A DNA stretch of 64,000 nt from Conexibacter sp. CPCC 206217 (GCF_030646165.1 NZ_JAUTDO010000006.1:186001-250000), one strand, 5' to 3'; counted from the stretch's first letter, positions 17,812 to 26,135 are shown. Numbers and translations are program-made. The notes: generated by a model not told the origin, from the sequence alone.

Positions 17812-18978
17812 GTGTCGAGACGTCTGTCCCTCGTCGTGCCGGCGGGGCGGAGCGCGGTCACCGCGCTCTTCCTCGCCTTCGTAGCCCTCGTCGCGACCGC
17901 CTTCGCGGCCCCGTCGGCGCACGCCGCCGTCAAGCGTGCCGCGAAGCCGGTAGCCGCAAAGGTCACGCTGACGCAGCTGAAGGTCGCTGGGCAGAGGGTG
18001 ACGATCCGCGGCGCCGTCACGCTGCCGAGCAACACCGCGAGACAGCGCAGACGCACGAAGGTCGCGTTCACGCTGAAGGACGGGAAGGGCAAGACGGAAC
18101 GGTTCGCCGCCGGCATCGACGCCAAGCGCGCCTTCAAGCTCACGCGTGCGACAAAGCTCACCGGCAGGCTCTCGCTCGCCGTCCGCGCGACGATCGGCGG
18201 CAAGAACTCCGGCAGAGCGACCACCCGCGCGCTCACGGTGAGAGTCGTGACGAGAAGAACGACGACGCCGGGGCCCGGCGGGGGCGCAAGCACCCCGACG
18301 CCGGGCGGCGGCACCCCCACGCCCGACGGCGGGGGGAGCACGCCGACGCCGCCGGCTCCGACGCAGGGGACGCCGCTCGTGGGGCTGTTCCGGCTCGACG
18401 AGGGCAGACAGGCGATCAGCGGAAGACTCACCGGCACCTGGTTCAGCATGGGGATCGTGAACGCGGACTCGACCGCGCTGGACAAGAGCTACACGCTGCT
18501 GCGGCCGGGCACCGACGGAGGCCTGCGAACCGACGTCTACCAGGTGCCGCCGACACCGGCCTTCGCCGGCACCGACCCGGTCAGCGGCGGCCCCAGCGGA
18601 GACGCGCTCGCCAATCGGATCGTGCGGCCGCAGACGTTCTTCAGCACCGCCTTCAGCATCGTGACGGCGCCGACCGACCCGCAGCTGAGCCTGCCCGACC
18701 CGCTGCCGGGGATCGTCAACGACAACGGCACGCTCGGCGGTCAGATCACCGCGTGGTCGGCGCAGTGGAACGGGCTCTCCTTCAACCAGGGGACGCCCAA
18801 GCCCGACGGCACCCTTCCCGTCAGCCCCTCCGGCGGTCGTACGACGCCGCTGAGCGGCAGATACGACGCCGCCAGCCGGCACTTCGTGCTGACGTGGAGA
18901 AGCCTGATCGTCGGCGGCCCGTTCAGCGGCTTCCTCGGCGAATGGCACCTCGAGGGGACGTTCGAGCCGGCGGCGTGA
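17812..18978 (+). CDS. Secreted protein of unknown function, long form, cassette 2
   Basis: A 388-aa paralogue of the 12091 protein. A signal peptide (SAVTALFLAFVALVATAFAAPSAHA) precedes the basic beta domain (~35-145, VTLTQLKVAGQRVTIRGAV ... RQRRRTKVAFTLKD), a Gly/Pro/Thr linker (~150-185), and the C-terminal domain (GTPLVGLFRLDEGR, GTDGGLRTDVYQVPPTPAF, WNGLSFNQGTPKPDGT, IVGGPFSGFLGEWHLEGTFEP). The GTG at 17812 was chosen from its SD (CAGGAG, 8-nt spacing) and the match to the 12091 leader. Much longer in-frame extensions run back through motifs B and C and are rejected. Function unknown; family conserved within this window. Confidence 0.75.
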   Translation: MSRRLSLVVPAGRSAVTALFLAFVALVATAFAAPSAHAAVKRAAKPVAAKVTLTQLKVAGQRVTIRGAVTLPSNTARQRRRTKVAFTLKDGKGKTERFAAGIDAKRAFKLTRATKLTGRLSLAVRATIGGKNSGRATTRALTVRVVTRRTTTPGPGGGASTPTPGGGTPTPDGGGSTPTPPAPTQGTPLVGLFRLDEGRQAISGRLTGTWFSMGIVNADSTALDKSYTLLRPGTDGGLRTDVYQVPPTPAFAGTDPVSGGPSGDALANRIVRPQTFFSTAFSIVTAPTDPQLSLPDPLPGIVNDNGTLGGQITAWSAQWNGLSFNQGTPKPDGTLPVSPSGGRTTPLSGRYDAASRHFVLTWRSLIVGGPFSGFLGEWHLEGTFEPAA

Positions 18979-19011
18979 CGCCCGTCGGTGCGCGGACACC
19001 AGACAAAGCTT

Positions 19012-19041
19012 CGCCCCGTGGCTGTTGGAGGCCACGGGGCG
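19012..19041 (+). terminator. Hairpin between the secreted-protein genes of cassette 2
   Basis: A perfect 11-bp stem (CGCCCCGTGGC and complement) with an 8-nt loop, 34 nt after the 17812 stop codon. It matches in position the hairpin at 13220 in cassette 1. Confidence 0.65.
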
Positions 19042-19108
19042 AGGAGTACCCGGATGCTCGACTGCAGCGCGCATCCGAATCGTCAATCCACAGCACTAGG
19101 GGATCAAC

Positions 19109-19792
19109 ATGAGCAGTAGATCACATCGGCGCGTGTCCTTGCGGACAGCGCTCGCAGTGGGGCTCGCCGGCCTCGGCCTGACGGCCTTCACCGGCGTCGC
19201 CAACGCCGACTTCACGCTCAGCAGCGGCACGCTGAGACTGCAGGACGGCAGCACGACCGGCACGCCGCCGTCCAGCGGCTCGTGGGTCAAGCTGCCGACC
19301 GACGACGGGACGAGCTACTTCGACAACGCGGCCTCGACCGGGGCGAGCGGCGAGTACACGCCGATCAACGGCAGCAGATCGACGGGGCTGCAGCTCGGCA
19401 GAGCACAGCCTGCGGGCGGGATCTTCGGGCCGCTGACCGCGTTCGGCGCCACCAGACTGACGGCGGCCGACTTCGACGGCCTGACGGTCACCGGCTCGAC
19501 GCCGAGATTCACGTTCACCGGTGACGCGGACGACGTCGTCAGACGGACGCTGACGGCCGGCGACCTCAGCGGCCTGCGGATCAGCTACCCGGGCGGCCCG
19601 TACGACGTCAGCACGACGGAGGACGGCAACCTCGTCAGATTCCCGAAGCACACCGCGGCGCTGACCGGCTCGATCACCGGCGACGCGACCGACAGAGCGA
19701 CGATCACGCTCGACTGGACGAGCGACCTGACGGAGCCCGGCTTCTCCGGCTTCCGCGCGCAGTTCCACTGGGTCGGCACGTACACGCCGTGA
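19109..19792 (+). CDS. Secreted protein of unknown function, short form, cassette 2
   Basis: A 227-aa protein with a signal peptide (TALAVGLAGLGLTAFTGVANA). The mature part starts DFTLSSGTLRLQDGSTTG and keeps the family plan of GSWVKL near the start, a YTPI segment, a central FDGLTVTG...FTFTG region, TLDWTSDL and a closing FRAQFHWVGTY. It is the positional counterpart of the 13279 gene but diverged strongly and uses ordinary codons apart from many AGA. The start follows AGGGGAT. No enzymatic motif is visible. An extracellular binding or structural role is inferred only from export and company. Confidence 0.72.
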   Translation: MSSRSHRRVSLRTALAVGLAGLGLTAFTGVANADFTLSSGTLRLQDGSTTGTPPSSGSWVKLPTDDGTSYFDNAASTGASGEYTPINGSRSTGLQLGRAQPAGGIFGPLTAFGATRLTAADFDGLTVTGSTPRFTFTGDADDVVRRTLTAGDLSGLRISYPGGPYDVSTTEDGNLVRFPKHTAALTGSITGDATDRATITLDWTSDLTEPGFSGFRAQFHWVGTYTP

Positions 19793-19852
19793 CCCAGGCG
19801 CGGTGAGCGCGCCGCGCTCGCCGCTGGCAGCACGCACCACGCACCACCACCG

Positions 19853-19884
19853 GCGTGGGCCGCGGGAACCCCCGTGGCCCACGC
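19853..19884 (+). terminator. Hairpin before the RCC1 gene of cassette 2
   Basis: A 14-bp stem with one G-T pair (outer arm GCGTGGGCC) and a 4-nt loop. It corresponds in position to the hairpin at 14003 in cassette 1. Confidence 0.65.
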
Positions 19885-19945
19885 TCAGGCCGGGCCCCCT
19901 CCCGACTTCCCGTATTCCGCCACCGACCAAGGAACTCCCCCCAAG

Positions 19946-22090
19946 ATGTCCCTGACTTCCCCGCGCCCAGGATCCGCTTCCTCGCCCGGCTCGCCTCACC
20001 GCGCGCACCGCCGTCGCCGACTGCTCGGAGCGGGCGGCACCGTCGCCCTCGCCAGTGCGCTCGCGCTGCTCGCGGTCCCTGCCGCGCAGGCGGAGACGCT
20101 GCCCGTGACCGGCTGGGGCGACGCCGCGGCGGTCGGTCTCGGCACCACGGGATTGCCATCGCCGGTCGCGCCGACGCCGATCCCCGAGGCGTCGGCGGCG
20201 ACCGCCGCCGCGATCGGGCCGCTCGCGTCGTTCGTGCTGACGCCGGGCGGCGTGCTCGCTGCCGGCGGGGGCTGGCTGGGGCTTCCCGGCGCGGGGACCG
20301 GCCTTCCCTTCACGTCGCTTCCCGGCACGGCGGGCGCGACCGCGGTCTCGACCGGCACCGACGCGACGCTGATCCTGCGGGCCGACCGCACGCTGCTCGG
20401 CTTCGGACTCAACGCATTCGGCGCCAGCGGCGGCACCGTCGGCAGCTCGACGGAGACGCCGACGCCGATCGCCGGCGTCGCCGACGTGACCGCCGTCGCG
20501 GCCGGCGGCAACTTCTCGCTCGCGCTCGAGGCCGACGGCAGCGTCTGGGCGTGGGGCGACAACGTCGCGCTCGGCAGCACCGCGGCGGTGGCGGGCGATG
20601 ACACCGGCACGCCGCAGCGGGTCGCGCTGCCGGCCGGCGGGAGAGCGACGGCGATCGCCGCCGGGCGACAGCACGGCCTGGCGCTGCTGAGCGACGGCAG
20701 CGTGTGGGGATGGGGCGCCAACGCGCGGGGGCAGGTCGGCAACGGGACCAGAGTCGCCGTCGGCGACCCGCTGCGGGTGATCGCCCCGCCGGCCGGGAAC
20801 GCCAAGCGCGTGACGGCGCTCAGTGCCGGGGCGCGCTCGAGCTACGCGCTCTACGACGACGGCACGTTCGCCGCGTGGGGCTATGACAGCTACGGCCAGC
20901 TCGGCCTCGGCGACGGCACGGGCGACGACCTCGTGCCGACCGAGCCGCTGCCCGCGGTGACGGCCGCCCACCCCGACCGCTACCCGAGACTGACGCAGAT
21001 CAGCGCGGCGGAGAACACGACGTACGCGATCGCCGCGGCCGGCGGCGGCGGGATCGCGGGCCGCGTGCTCGCGTGGGGCGACGGAGGCACCGGCCAGCTC
21101 GGCTCCGGTACCGCCGCGCCCGACTACGACTTCGCGCTCCCCTACGACGGCAGCCCGGGCGTCGCCGATCAGGTCGGGACGGAGATCCCGCAGCGCGTCG
21201 GCCGTCTGAAGGGCGTGCCGTGGCTCGGTGTCGGATCCAGCGGCAGCGTCCAGATCGCTCCGACGCAGACGACGCTGCGCTCCCCGCAGAACGACAGCCT
21301 GCCGTTCTTCACGCACGCGGTCGGGACGGCCAGCCCGCTCGGAAGAGCGCAGTTCCTCAGCATCGGGGACTCGACGACCGTCACGCGGATCCGCATCACG
21401 GGACCCGACGCCGGCGACTTCGAGCTGGCCGGGTTCAACAACAGCGGCAGCTTCTCCGACGCCCAGGCACTGCCGATCACGGTCACCGCTGCGACGGGGA
21501 GACCGACGGGGACCGACAACCTGTTCGTCTTCGTGCGCTTCTTCCCGTCGGAGCCGGGCGAGCGGTTCGCGACGCTCGTGCTGAGCGGCGACGGCGAGAC
21601 GGCGACGCTGCCGCTGTCGGGCTTCGGCGTCGAGTTGCCCGGCAACACGCCCGGCGAGAAGGGGGACAAGGGCGAGGGCGGAGCGCCCGGTGCGGCCGGC
21701 CCCGCGGGTCCGACCGGTCCCGCCGGCCCGGCAGGCGCGACCGGCCCCAGAGGCACCGCCGGCAGAAACGGCGTCGTGACGTTTGCGGCGAAGGTGACGA
21801 CGGTGAAGGCGAGACGCGGCAAGACGGCCTCGCTGCGCTTCACCGTGAAGAACGCGACGAGCGGAAGGCTCGCGAAGTCGTCTGCGACGTTCAGCGCGCC
21901 GAAGAGCCTGCGATCCAAGCACGGCAAGGCTGTCACGGTGAAGGCGCTGGCGGCTGGCAGGACACGAACCGTGACGGTACCGGTGAAGGTCGGTGCGAAC
22001 GCGACGTTCGGCCGCCACCGCGTCACGGTCAAGCTCAAGCTCGGCTCCAAGACGCTCGAGCGCACGGTGACGGTGCGGGTGGTGCGCTAG
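19946..22090 (+). CDS. Secreted RCC1-repeat protein with collagen-like segment, cassette 2
   Basis: A 714-aa paralogue of the 14068 protein with the same order of parts: signal peptide (LALLAVPAAQAE), RCC1 repeats (~50-435: VWAWGDNVALGS, VWGWGANARGQVGNGT, FAAWGYDSYGQLGLGDGT, VLAWGDGGTGQLGSGT), choice-of-anchor-like domain (~455-565, GPDAGDFELAG ... FFPSEPGERFATLVLSGDGE), collagen-like Gly-X-Y (~570-610) and a basic CARDB-like C-terminus (~615-714, NGVVTFAAKVTTVKARRGK). The start at 19946 follows AAGGAA; a start at 19874 would add 24 residues with no family support. Inferred to be cell-surface or secreted. Confidence 0.85.
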   Translation: MSLTSPRPGSASSPGSPHRAHRRRRLLGAGGTVALASALALLAVPAAQAETLPVTGWGDAAAVGLGTTGLPSPVAPTPIPEASAATAAAIGPLASFVLTPGGVLAAGGGWLGLPGAGTGLPFTSLPGTAGATAVSTGTDATLILRADRTLLGFGLNAFGASGGTVGSSTETPTPIAGVADVTAVAAGGNFSLALEADGSVWAWGDNVALGSTAAVAGDDTGTPQRVALPAGGRATAIAAGRQHGLALLSDGSVWGWGANARGQVGNGTRVAVGDPLRVIAPPAGNAKRVTALSAGARSSYALYDDGTFAAWGYDSYGQLGLGDGTGDDLVPTEPLPAVTAAHPDRYPRLTQISAAENTTYAIAAAGGGGIAGRVLAWGDGGTGQLGSGTAAPDYDFALPYDGSPGVADQVGTEIPQRVGRLKGVPWLGVGSSGSVQIAPTQTTLRSPQNDSLPFFTHAVGTASPLGRAQFLSIGDSTTVTRIRITGPDAGDFELAGFNNSGSFSDAQALPITVTAATGRPTGTDNLFVFVRFFPSEPGERFATLVLSGDGETATLPLSGFGVELPGNTPGEKGDKGEGGAPGAAGPAGPTGPAGPAGATGPRGTAGRNGVVTFAAKVTTVKARRGKTASLRFTVKNATSGRLAKSSATFSAPKSLRSKHGKAVTVKALAAGRTRTVTVPVKVGANATFGRHRVTVKLKLGSKTLERTVTVRVVR

Positions 22091-22140
22091 ATCGATCTGC
22101 TCAGGGGGTGCGGTCCGATGGGGAGGACCGTGGGCGGGGC

Positions 22141-22170
22141 GGCGGCGTCCGTCAGCGGATGGACGCCGCC
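22141..22170 (+). terminator. Terminator hairpin at the end of cassette 2
   Basis: GGCGGCGTCC and GGACGCCGCC form a perfect 10-bp stem with a 10-nt loop. It separates cassette 2 from the next promoter motif. Confidence 0.7.
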
Positions 22171-22183
22171 GCAGACCTTAAAC

Positions 22184-22223
22184 CCGACAAAGCCGGTAGA
22201 CAAGCGTGTATTGTTTTTCGAAC
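22184..22223 (+). promoter_or_regulatory. Copy D of the shared 40-nt motif
   Basis: CCGACA in the -35 place, AAGCCGGTAGACAAGC, GTGTAT at -10, and invariant ATTGTTTTTCGAAC. The ATG of the DUF4395 gene follows 2 nt after the motif, which implies a very short leader, unlike the 80-90 nt leaders after copies A and C. Confidence 0.7.
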
Positions 22224-22225
22224 CC

Positions 22226-22744
22226 ATGACTGCTTCTGAGCTGTTCTCGTTTCCGAATCCCGTCAACGAGGTCGCCGCGCGCGTGGTCGCCGGCGGCGTC
22301 GTGCTGCTCGGGGTGCTCACGATCGTGCTGCAACAGCCGTGGCTCTCGGTCGTGATCGCGGTCGGCTTCCTGCTGCGGGTGCTGGCGGGGCCGAAGCTGA
22401 GTCCGCTCGGCCTGCTCGCGACGCGCGTGATCGTGCCGCGGCTGCCGTTCAGAGCGAAGCTCGTGCCCGGTCCGCCGAAGCGGTTCGCGCAGACGATCGG
22501 GCTGACGTTCTCGACCGCCGCCGCGCTGCTGTTCTTCGCGTTCGGGCTCGACACGGCGGCGTACGTCGTGCTCGGCGCGCTCGTCGTCGCGGCGTCGCTG
22601 GAGTCGTTCGCGGGGTTCTGCCTCGGCTGCCAGGCGTTCGCGCTGCTGATCCGCGCCGGGGTGATCCCGGAGGAGGTCTGCGAGCGCTGCAACGACATCT
22701 GGGGCGCGCGCAAGGCTTCGGCTCCGGCGCCGCCGGTGTCGTGA
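22226..22744 (+). CDS. DUF4395 membrane protein
   Basis: A 172-aa protein with four probable membrane segments (~18-35, 37-52, 90-110, 112-128). It starts FSFPNPVNEVAARVVAG, typical of DUF4395, and carries two Cys pairs: CLGCQ (after the last membrane pair) and CERCND near the end. DUF4395 proteins are often found beside thioredoxin, rhodanese or sulfur-oxidation genes, so a thiol or sulfur role is plausible but unproven. It is the first gene of operon 3 and overlaps the next start by 4 nt (GTGA). Sulfur genes follow some 5 kb downstream. Confidence 0.8.
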   Translation: MTASELFSFPNPVNEVAARVVAGGVVLLGVLTIVLQQPWLSVVIAVGFLLRVLAGPKLSPLGLLATRVIVPRLPFRAKLVPGPPKRFAQTIGLTFSTAAALLFFAFGLDTAAYVVLGALVVAASLESFAGFCLGCQAFALLIRAGVIPEEVCERCNDIWGARKASAPAPPVS

Positions 22745-25464
22745 CACGGCGGGAGCAACGTCGGCCGGCGTCCTCGCGGACCCGTGCCGGCGTCGCGCTG
22801 CTCGCGTTGCTGGCGGCGACGCTGCTCGTCGGCCCGCTCGTCGCGCGCGCCTGCGCCGCTGGCAACGCCTCGCGCGCGGTCGGCTTCATCGAGGAGGCGC
22901 AGAACAGAGACGGCGGCTTCGGCGCGCAGAAGGGCGGCGCGTCGGATCCGCTCGCGACGCTGTGGGCGTCGGCCGCGCTGCTGGCGGCCGGCAAGAACCC
23001 GCGCGACGAGTTCCTCAAGAACGGCCGCAGCGCGGAGGACTACCTCGTCGCGCACGCCGCCTCCTACTCGTCGCTGGAGCAGCTCGGGCTGCTCGCGCTC
23101 GTGCAGAACGCGAGCAGACTCGGGGCCAGCGCGTTCGGGCGGCCGCTCGACAGGCTGCGACCGCGGCTCAGCGAGAGCGCCGTCAGAGCCGACCCGCGCG
23201 GCGTCGCGTTCGCCATCCTCGGGCTGCTGTCGGCCGACAACGGACAGGCGCGCGCCACAGCGCGCAGCGCCGCGCAGTCGCTGCTGGCGAGCACCACCTC
23301 CGACGGCGCGTGGGGACCGGACGGCAACGCCGACTCGGCCTCGACCGCGCTCGTGCTGCAGGCGCTCGCCGCGACCGGCGTCGCCAACCGCGACACGCCG
23401 CAGGTCACGAGCGGCTTCGCCTACCTGCGCAACGCCCAGGTCAACGACGGCGCGATCGCGGAGTCGACGCGCGTCGACAAGGCCAGCGCGGGCGGTTCGG
23501 TCGCCGCGACCGCCTACACGATCCAGGCGCTGAACGCCTTCGGCCTCGGCAGCATCCGCACCTCCACCGGCAAGACCGAGCGCCAGGGTCTGACGCAGTA
23601 CCAGCAGCAGTCCAGCGGCGGGCTCACCTCCAAGGGCGGCATCTACAGCCAGGTCGCGCCGTCGGTCGTCGAGACCTCGCAGGCGTTTCCCGCCTTCAAC
23701 GGCGTCTCGTTGCAGCTGCCGGTCGTGCGCAGCACGAGCGGCGGTCCCGACGCCGCGCGCAAGCGCGCGGACGCGAAGAAGCGCGCGGCCGACAGAGCCA
23801 AGCACGACAACTCGCAGAAGCGCGAGAGCACCGGCACGTCGTCGGATGGTGCGAGCAGCGGGACGAGCAGCGACGCGTCCAGCGACACGAGCGCGGCCGA
23901 CGATCCGGGCGCGTTCGAGAGAGCGACCGCGGGCGGCAACGACGACGAGGACGCGGCGCACGGCAGATCCGGCGGCGGTGCCGCGGGGCCGGACGCCAGA
24001 TCGGCGCCGGACGACGCGAAGAGATCCGCGAGCGCCGACAGAGCCGACGCGCAGAGCGGCGGCGCCGCGGACAGAGCGGGCGACAGATCGGATCCGCCCG
24101 CCGCGGCCGGCGGCGACGAGGTCAGCGGCGCGGTCGTGAGAGCGTCGTCGGGGCCGCCGTTGCAGACGAGAGCCGGCGCCGACGACTCCGGCCTCACCAA
24201 CAGACAGCGCGCGACGATCGCGGTCGGCGCGCTGCTGGGCCTGCTGCTGCTCGCGGGCATCGCGACGGAGCGGCTGCGCCCGCGCCCGACCGGCGCGCGC
24301 CCGCTCTCGACCGAGGCGATCGCCGGCGTGCAGGCGGCGGCGCGGCCGGTCGTGCGCGGCGCCGCGAAGCTCGGCGGCGCGGGCGTGCGCGATCCGGCCA
24401 GCGGGCGGCGTCTGGTCGCGCGGCGGCGCTGGCCGCTGCTGCTGGTGCTCGCGCTCGGCGCGGCGCTGATCGCGCTGCCGGCGGCGACGAAGATGTTCGA
24501 GCGCGCGCCGCAGGGGGCGACGATGATCGACGCGTTCGCGCCGTACATGACGAGCGAGCGCCTCGCCAGCTTCCAGCGCGACGTGCGCGAGGTCGACGAG
24601 TACGCCGACGAGGCGCTGACGAAGGCGCCGCAGATCTTCGTTCCCGGCGTCTCCGATCCGCAGCAGCGCCAGCAGCAGTTCCTCACCAGATCGCCGCAGG
24701 TCGCGCTCTTCTCGCAGCAGTGGCCGGACGTGCACAGGACGTTCACGAGACTGCTCGGCACGATCCAGGGCAACAAGGCGAACTACGACGCGGTCGCCGC
24801 GCTGCCGCCGTTCACCTTGTTCCCGTGGTTCTTCGTCGTGCCCGGGGCGTTGTTGATCGTGCTCGCGCTCGCCGGGCTGCTGCTGGGCCGGCGCCGGCCT
24901 GCGAGCTGGATCCCGTTGCGGCGCGCGACGATCGCGCTCGGCGTCGGGCTCGTGCTGGCGCCGGTCGCCTTCCAGATGTTCACGCGCGCGCCGCAGGGCG
25001 GGCGCATGGTCGACGCGTTCAGAACGATCGAGACGCGCAGAACCGTGCAGACGGTGCAGGGTCACTTCGGCACGATCGCCGTCGGCCAGGGCGCGATCCG
25101 CACCGAGCTGGTGCCGAGACTGCAGGCCAGAGGCTGGAGCGACGCGAGACTGAGACAGCAACTGCCGGCGTCGATGCGGCTGCAGAGACGCTGGACGGCG
25201 ATCCTCAACAACCTCACGCCGATGATCGGCGTGATGAGCGACAACGTCGTCAACTACCGCGCCGTCGCCGCGCTGCCCCCGTTCCCGCTGTTCCCCTGGC
25301 TGTTCGTCGTGCCGGGGCTGCTCGCGATCGCGCTGGCGCTGCTGGCCGGCCGCCGGCCGCAGCCCGCGCGCCCGTCACCGCCATCCGACCACCACGACAC
25401 CAACGAGGACCTTCCATGCACCGACACAAGCTCGCAGCCGTCGCGCTTGGCCTTGCCGGTCTGA
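22741..25464 (+). CDS. Membrane-anchored alpha/alpha-toroid (prenyltransferase/squalene oxidase repeat) protein
   Basis: A 907-aa protein. A signal sequence (~16-38) leads to an extracellular alpha/alpha toroid (~42-335) with repeat motifs IEEAQNRDGGFGAQ, TSDGAWGPDGNADSAST and LRNAQVNDGAIAES. A long charged, Ser/Asp/Ala-rich linker (~345-485) follows, then membrane segments at ~490, ~563, ~693, ~730 and ~850. The membrane half holds two copies of a unit, each with RAPQGxxMxDAF at its start and NYxAVAALPPFxLFPWxFVVPG at its end. Such toroids bind hydrophobic or corrinoid-like ligands in other proteins; here the ligand is unknown. The GTG start overlaps the DUF4395 stop. The 3' end overlaps the next gene by 49 nt. 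Confidence 0.78.
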   Translation: MTRREQRRPASSRTRAGVALLALLAATLLVGPLVARACAAGNASRAVGFIEEAQNRDGGFGAQKGGASDPLATLWASAALLAAGKNPRDEFLKNGRSAEDYLVAHAASYSSLEQLGLLALVQNASRLGASAFGRPLDRLRPRLSESAVRADPRGVAFAILGLLSADNGQARATARSAAQSLLASTTSDGAWGPDGNADSASTALVLQALAATGVANRDTPQVTSGFAYLRNAQVNDGAIAESTRVDKASAGGSVAATAYTIQALNAFGLGSIRTSTGKTERQGLTQYQQQSSGGLTSKGGIYSQVAPSVVETSQAFPAFNGVSLQLPVVRSTSGGPDAARKRADAKKRAADRAKHDNSQKRESTGTSSDGASSGTSSDASSDTSAADDPGAFERATAGGNDDEDAAHGRSGGGAAGPDARSAPDDAKRSASADRADAQSGGAADRAGDRSDPPAAAGGDEVSGAVVRASSGPPLQTRAGADDSGLTNRQRATIAVGALLGLLLLAGIATERLRPRPTGARPLSTEAIAGVQAAARPVVRGAAKLGGAGVRDPASGRRLVARRRWPLLLVLALGAALIALPAATKMFERAPQGATMIDAFAPYMTSERLASFQRDVREVDEYADEALTKAPQIFVPGVSDPQQRQQQFLTRSPQVALFSQQWPDVHRTFTRLLGTIQGNKANYDAVAALPPFTLFPWFFVVPGALLIVLALAGLLLGRRRPASWIPLRRATIALGVGLVLAPVAFQMFTRAPQGGRMVDAFRTIETRRTVQTVQGHFGTIAVGQGAIRTELVPRLQARGWSDARLRQQLPASMRLQRRWTAILNNLTPMIGVMSDNVVNYRAVAALPPFPLFPWLFVVPGLLAIALALLAGRRPQPARPSPPSDHHDTNEDLPCTDTSSQPSRLALPV

Positions 25465-26135
25465 CGGCGGCGCCTGCGCTCGCGCTCGCCGCGACGGCGT
25501 CGGCGGCCAGAACGCCGCTGATCGGCACCTTCCAGCTCGCGCCCGGCAGATACGTCGCCGCGAAGGGGAGAACGAAGGCGCACGTGACCGGCTCGTACTT
25601 CCGCATGACCTATCCGAACGGCGATCCGTACGTGAGAGGCCCGTTCTTCGACAACTCCGACTCGACCTCGAAGGACAAGACCTACACGCTCTTCAAGCCC
25701 GGCATCGACAAGGGCCTGCGGACCGGTTCCTACCAACCGCAGCCGACCCCGGCGTTCGCCCCCAACGGCTTCTCGCTCGCCAACCGGATCGTGCAGCCGC
25801 TGCTGTTCGCCGGGATCAAGTTCAGCCTCTCGACGGCGGACGTCGACCAGCAGAGCGGCGTCAGAGTCACGACGCTGCCGTCGATCTGGGCCGACGGCAA
25901 GAAGCTGACCGGCGACCTGCGCAGCTTCACCGCCTCGTGGAACTCGATCTACTTCAACCAGGGCGCGCCGAAGCCGAACGGCAGACTGCCCGGCAAGACG
26001 CGCGCGGTCAGCGGCACGTACGACCCGAGAACGCGCAGATACGAGATCACCTGGACGAGCCAGATCGTCGGCGGCCCGTTCAACGACTTCACGGGGCGCT
26101 GGCACTTCGAGGGCGTGTTCAGGGCAGGCAGATGA
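25416..26135 (+). CDS. Secreted protein of the 12091/17812 family, operon 3
   Basis: A 239-aa exported protein: signal peptide (LAAVALGLAGLTAAPALALA) followed directly by the family's C-terminal domain, without the N-terminal basic domain. Shared landmarks are RTPLIGTFQLAPGRY, VTGSYFRMTYPNGDPY, KTYTLFKPGIDKGLRTGSYQ, FSLANRIVQP, FKFSLSTADVDQQSG-like spacing, WNSIYFNQGAPKPNGR and IVGGPFNDFTGRWHFEGVF. It is the simplest member and defines the core domain (~200 aa). The ATG follows GAGGAC and lies inside the end of the toroid gene. Its stop overlaps the ExbB-like gene by ATGA. Presence beside a proton channel suggests this family is the extracellular client of that motor. Confidence 0.78.
   Translation: MHRHKLAAVALGLAGLTAAPALALAATASAARTPLIGTFQLAPGRYVAAKGRTKAHVTGSYFRMTYPNGDPYVRGPFFDNSDSTSKDKTYTLFKPGIDKGLRTGSYQPQPTPAFAPNGFSLANRIVQPLLFAGIKFSLSTADVDQQSGVRVTTLPSIWADGKKLTGDLRSFTASWNSIYFNQGAPKPNGRLPGKTRAVSGTYDPRTRRYEITWTSQIVGGPFNDFTGRWHFEGVFRAGR

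Noticed and set aside
12091..26135. Assignment of the secreted family to the HtaA heme-binding domain.
   Set aside because: Export and the ExbB-like neighbour made this tempting, but the HtaA sequence landmarks are not present. Left as unknown.
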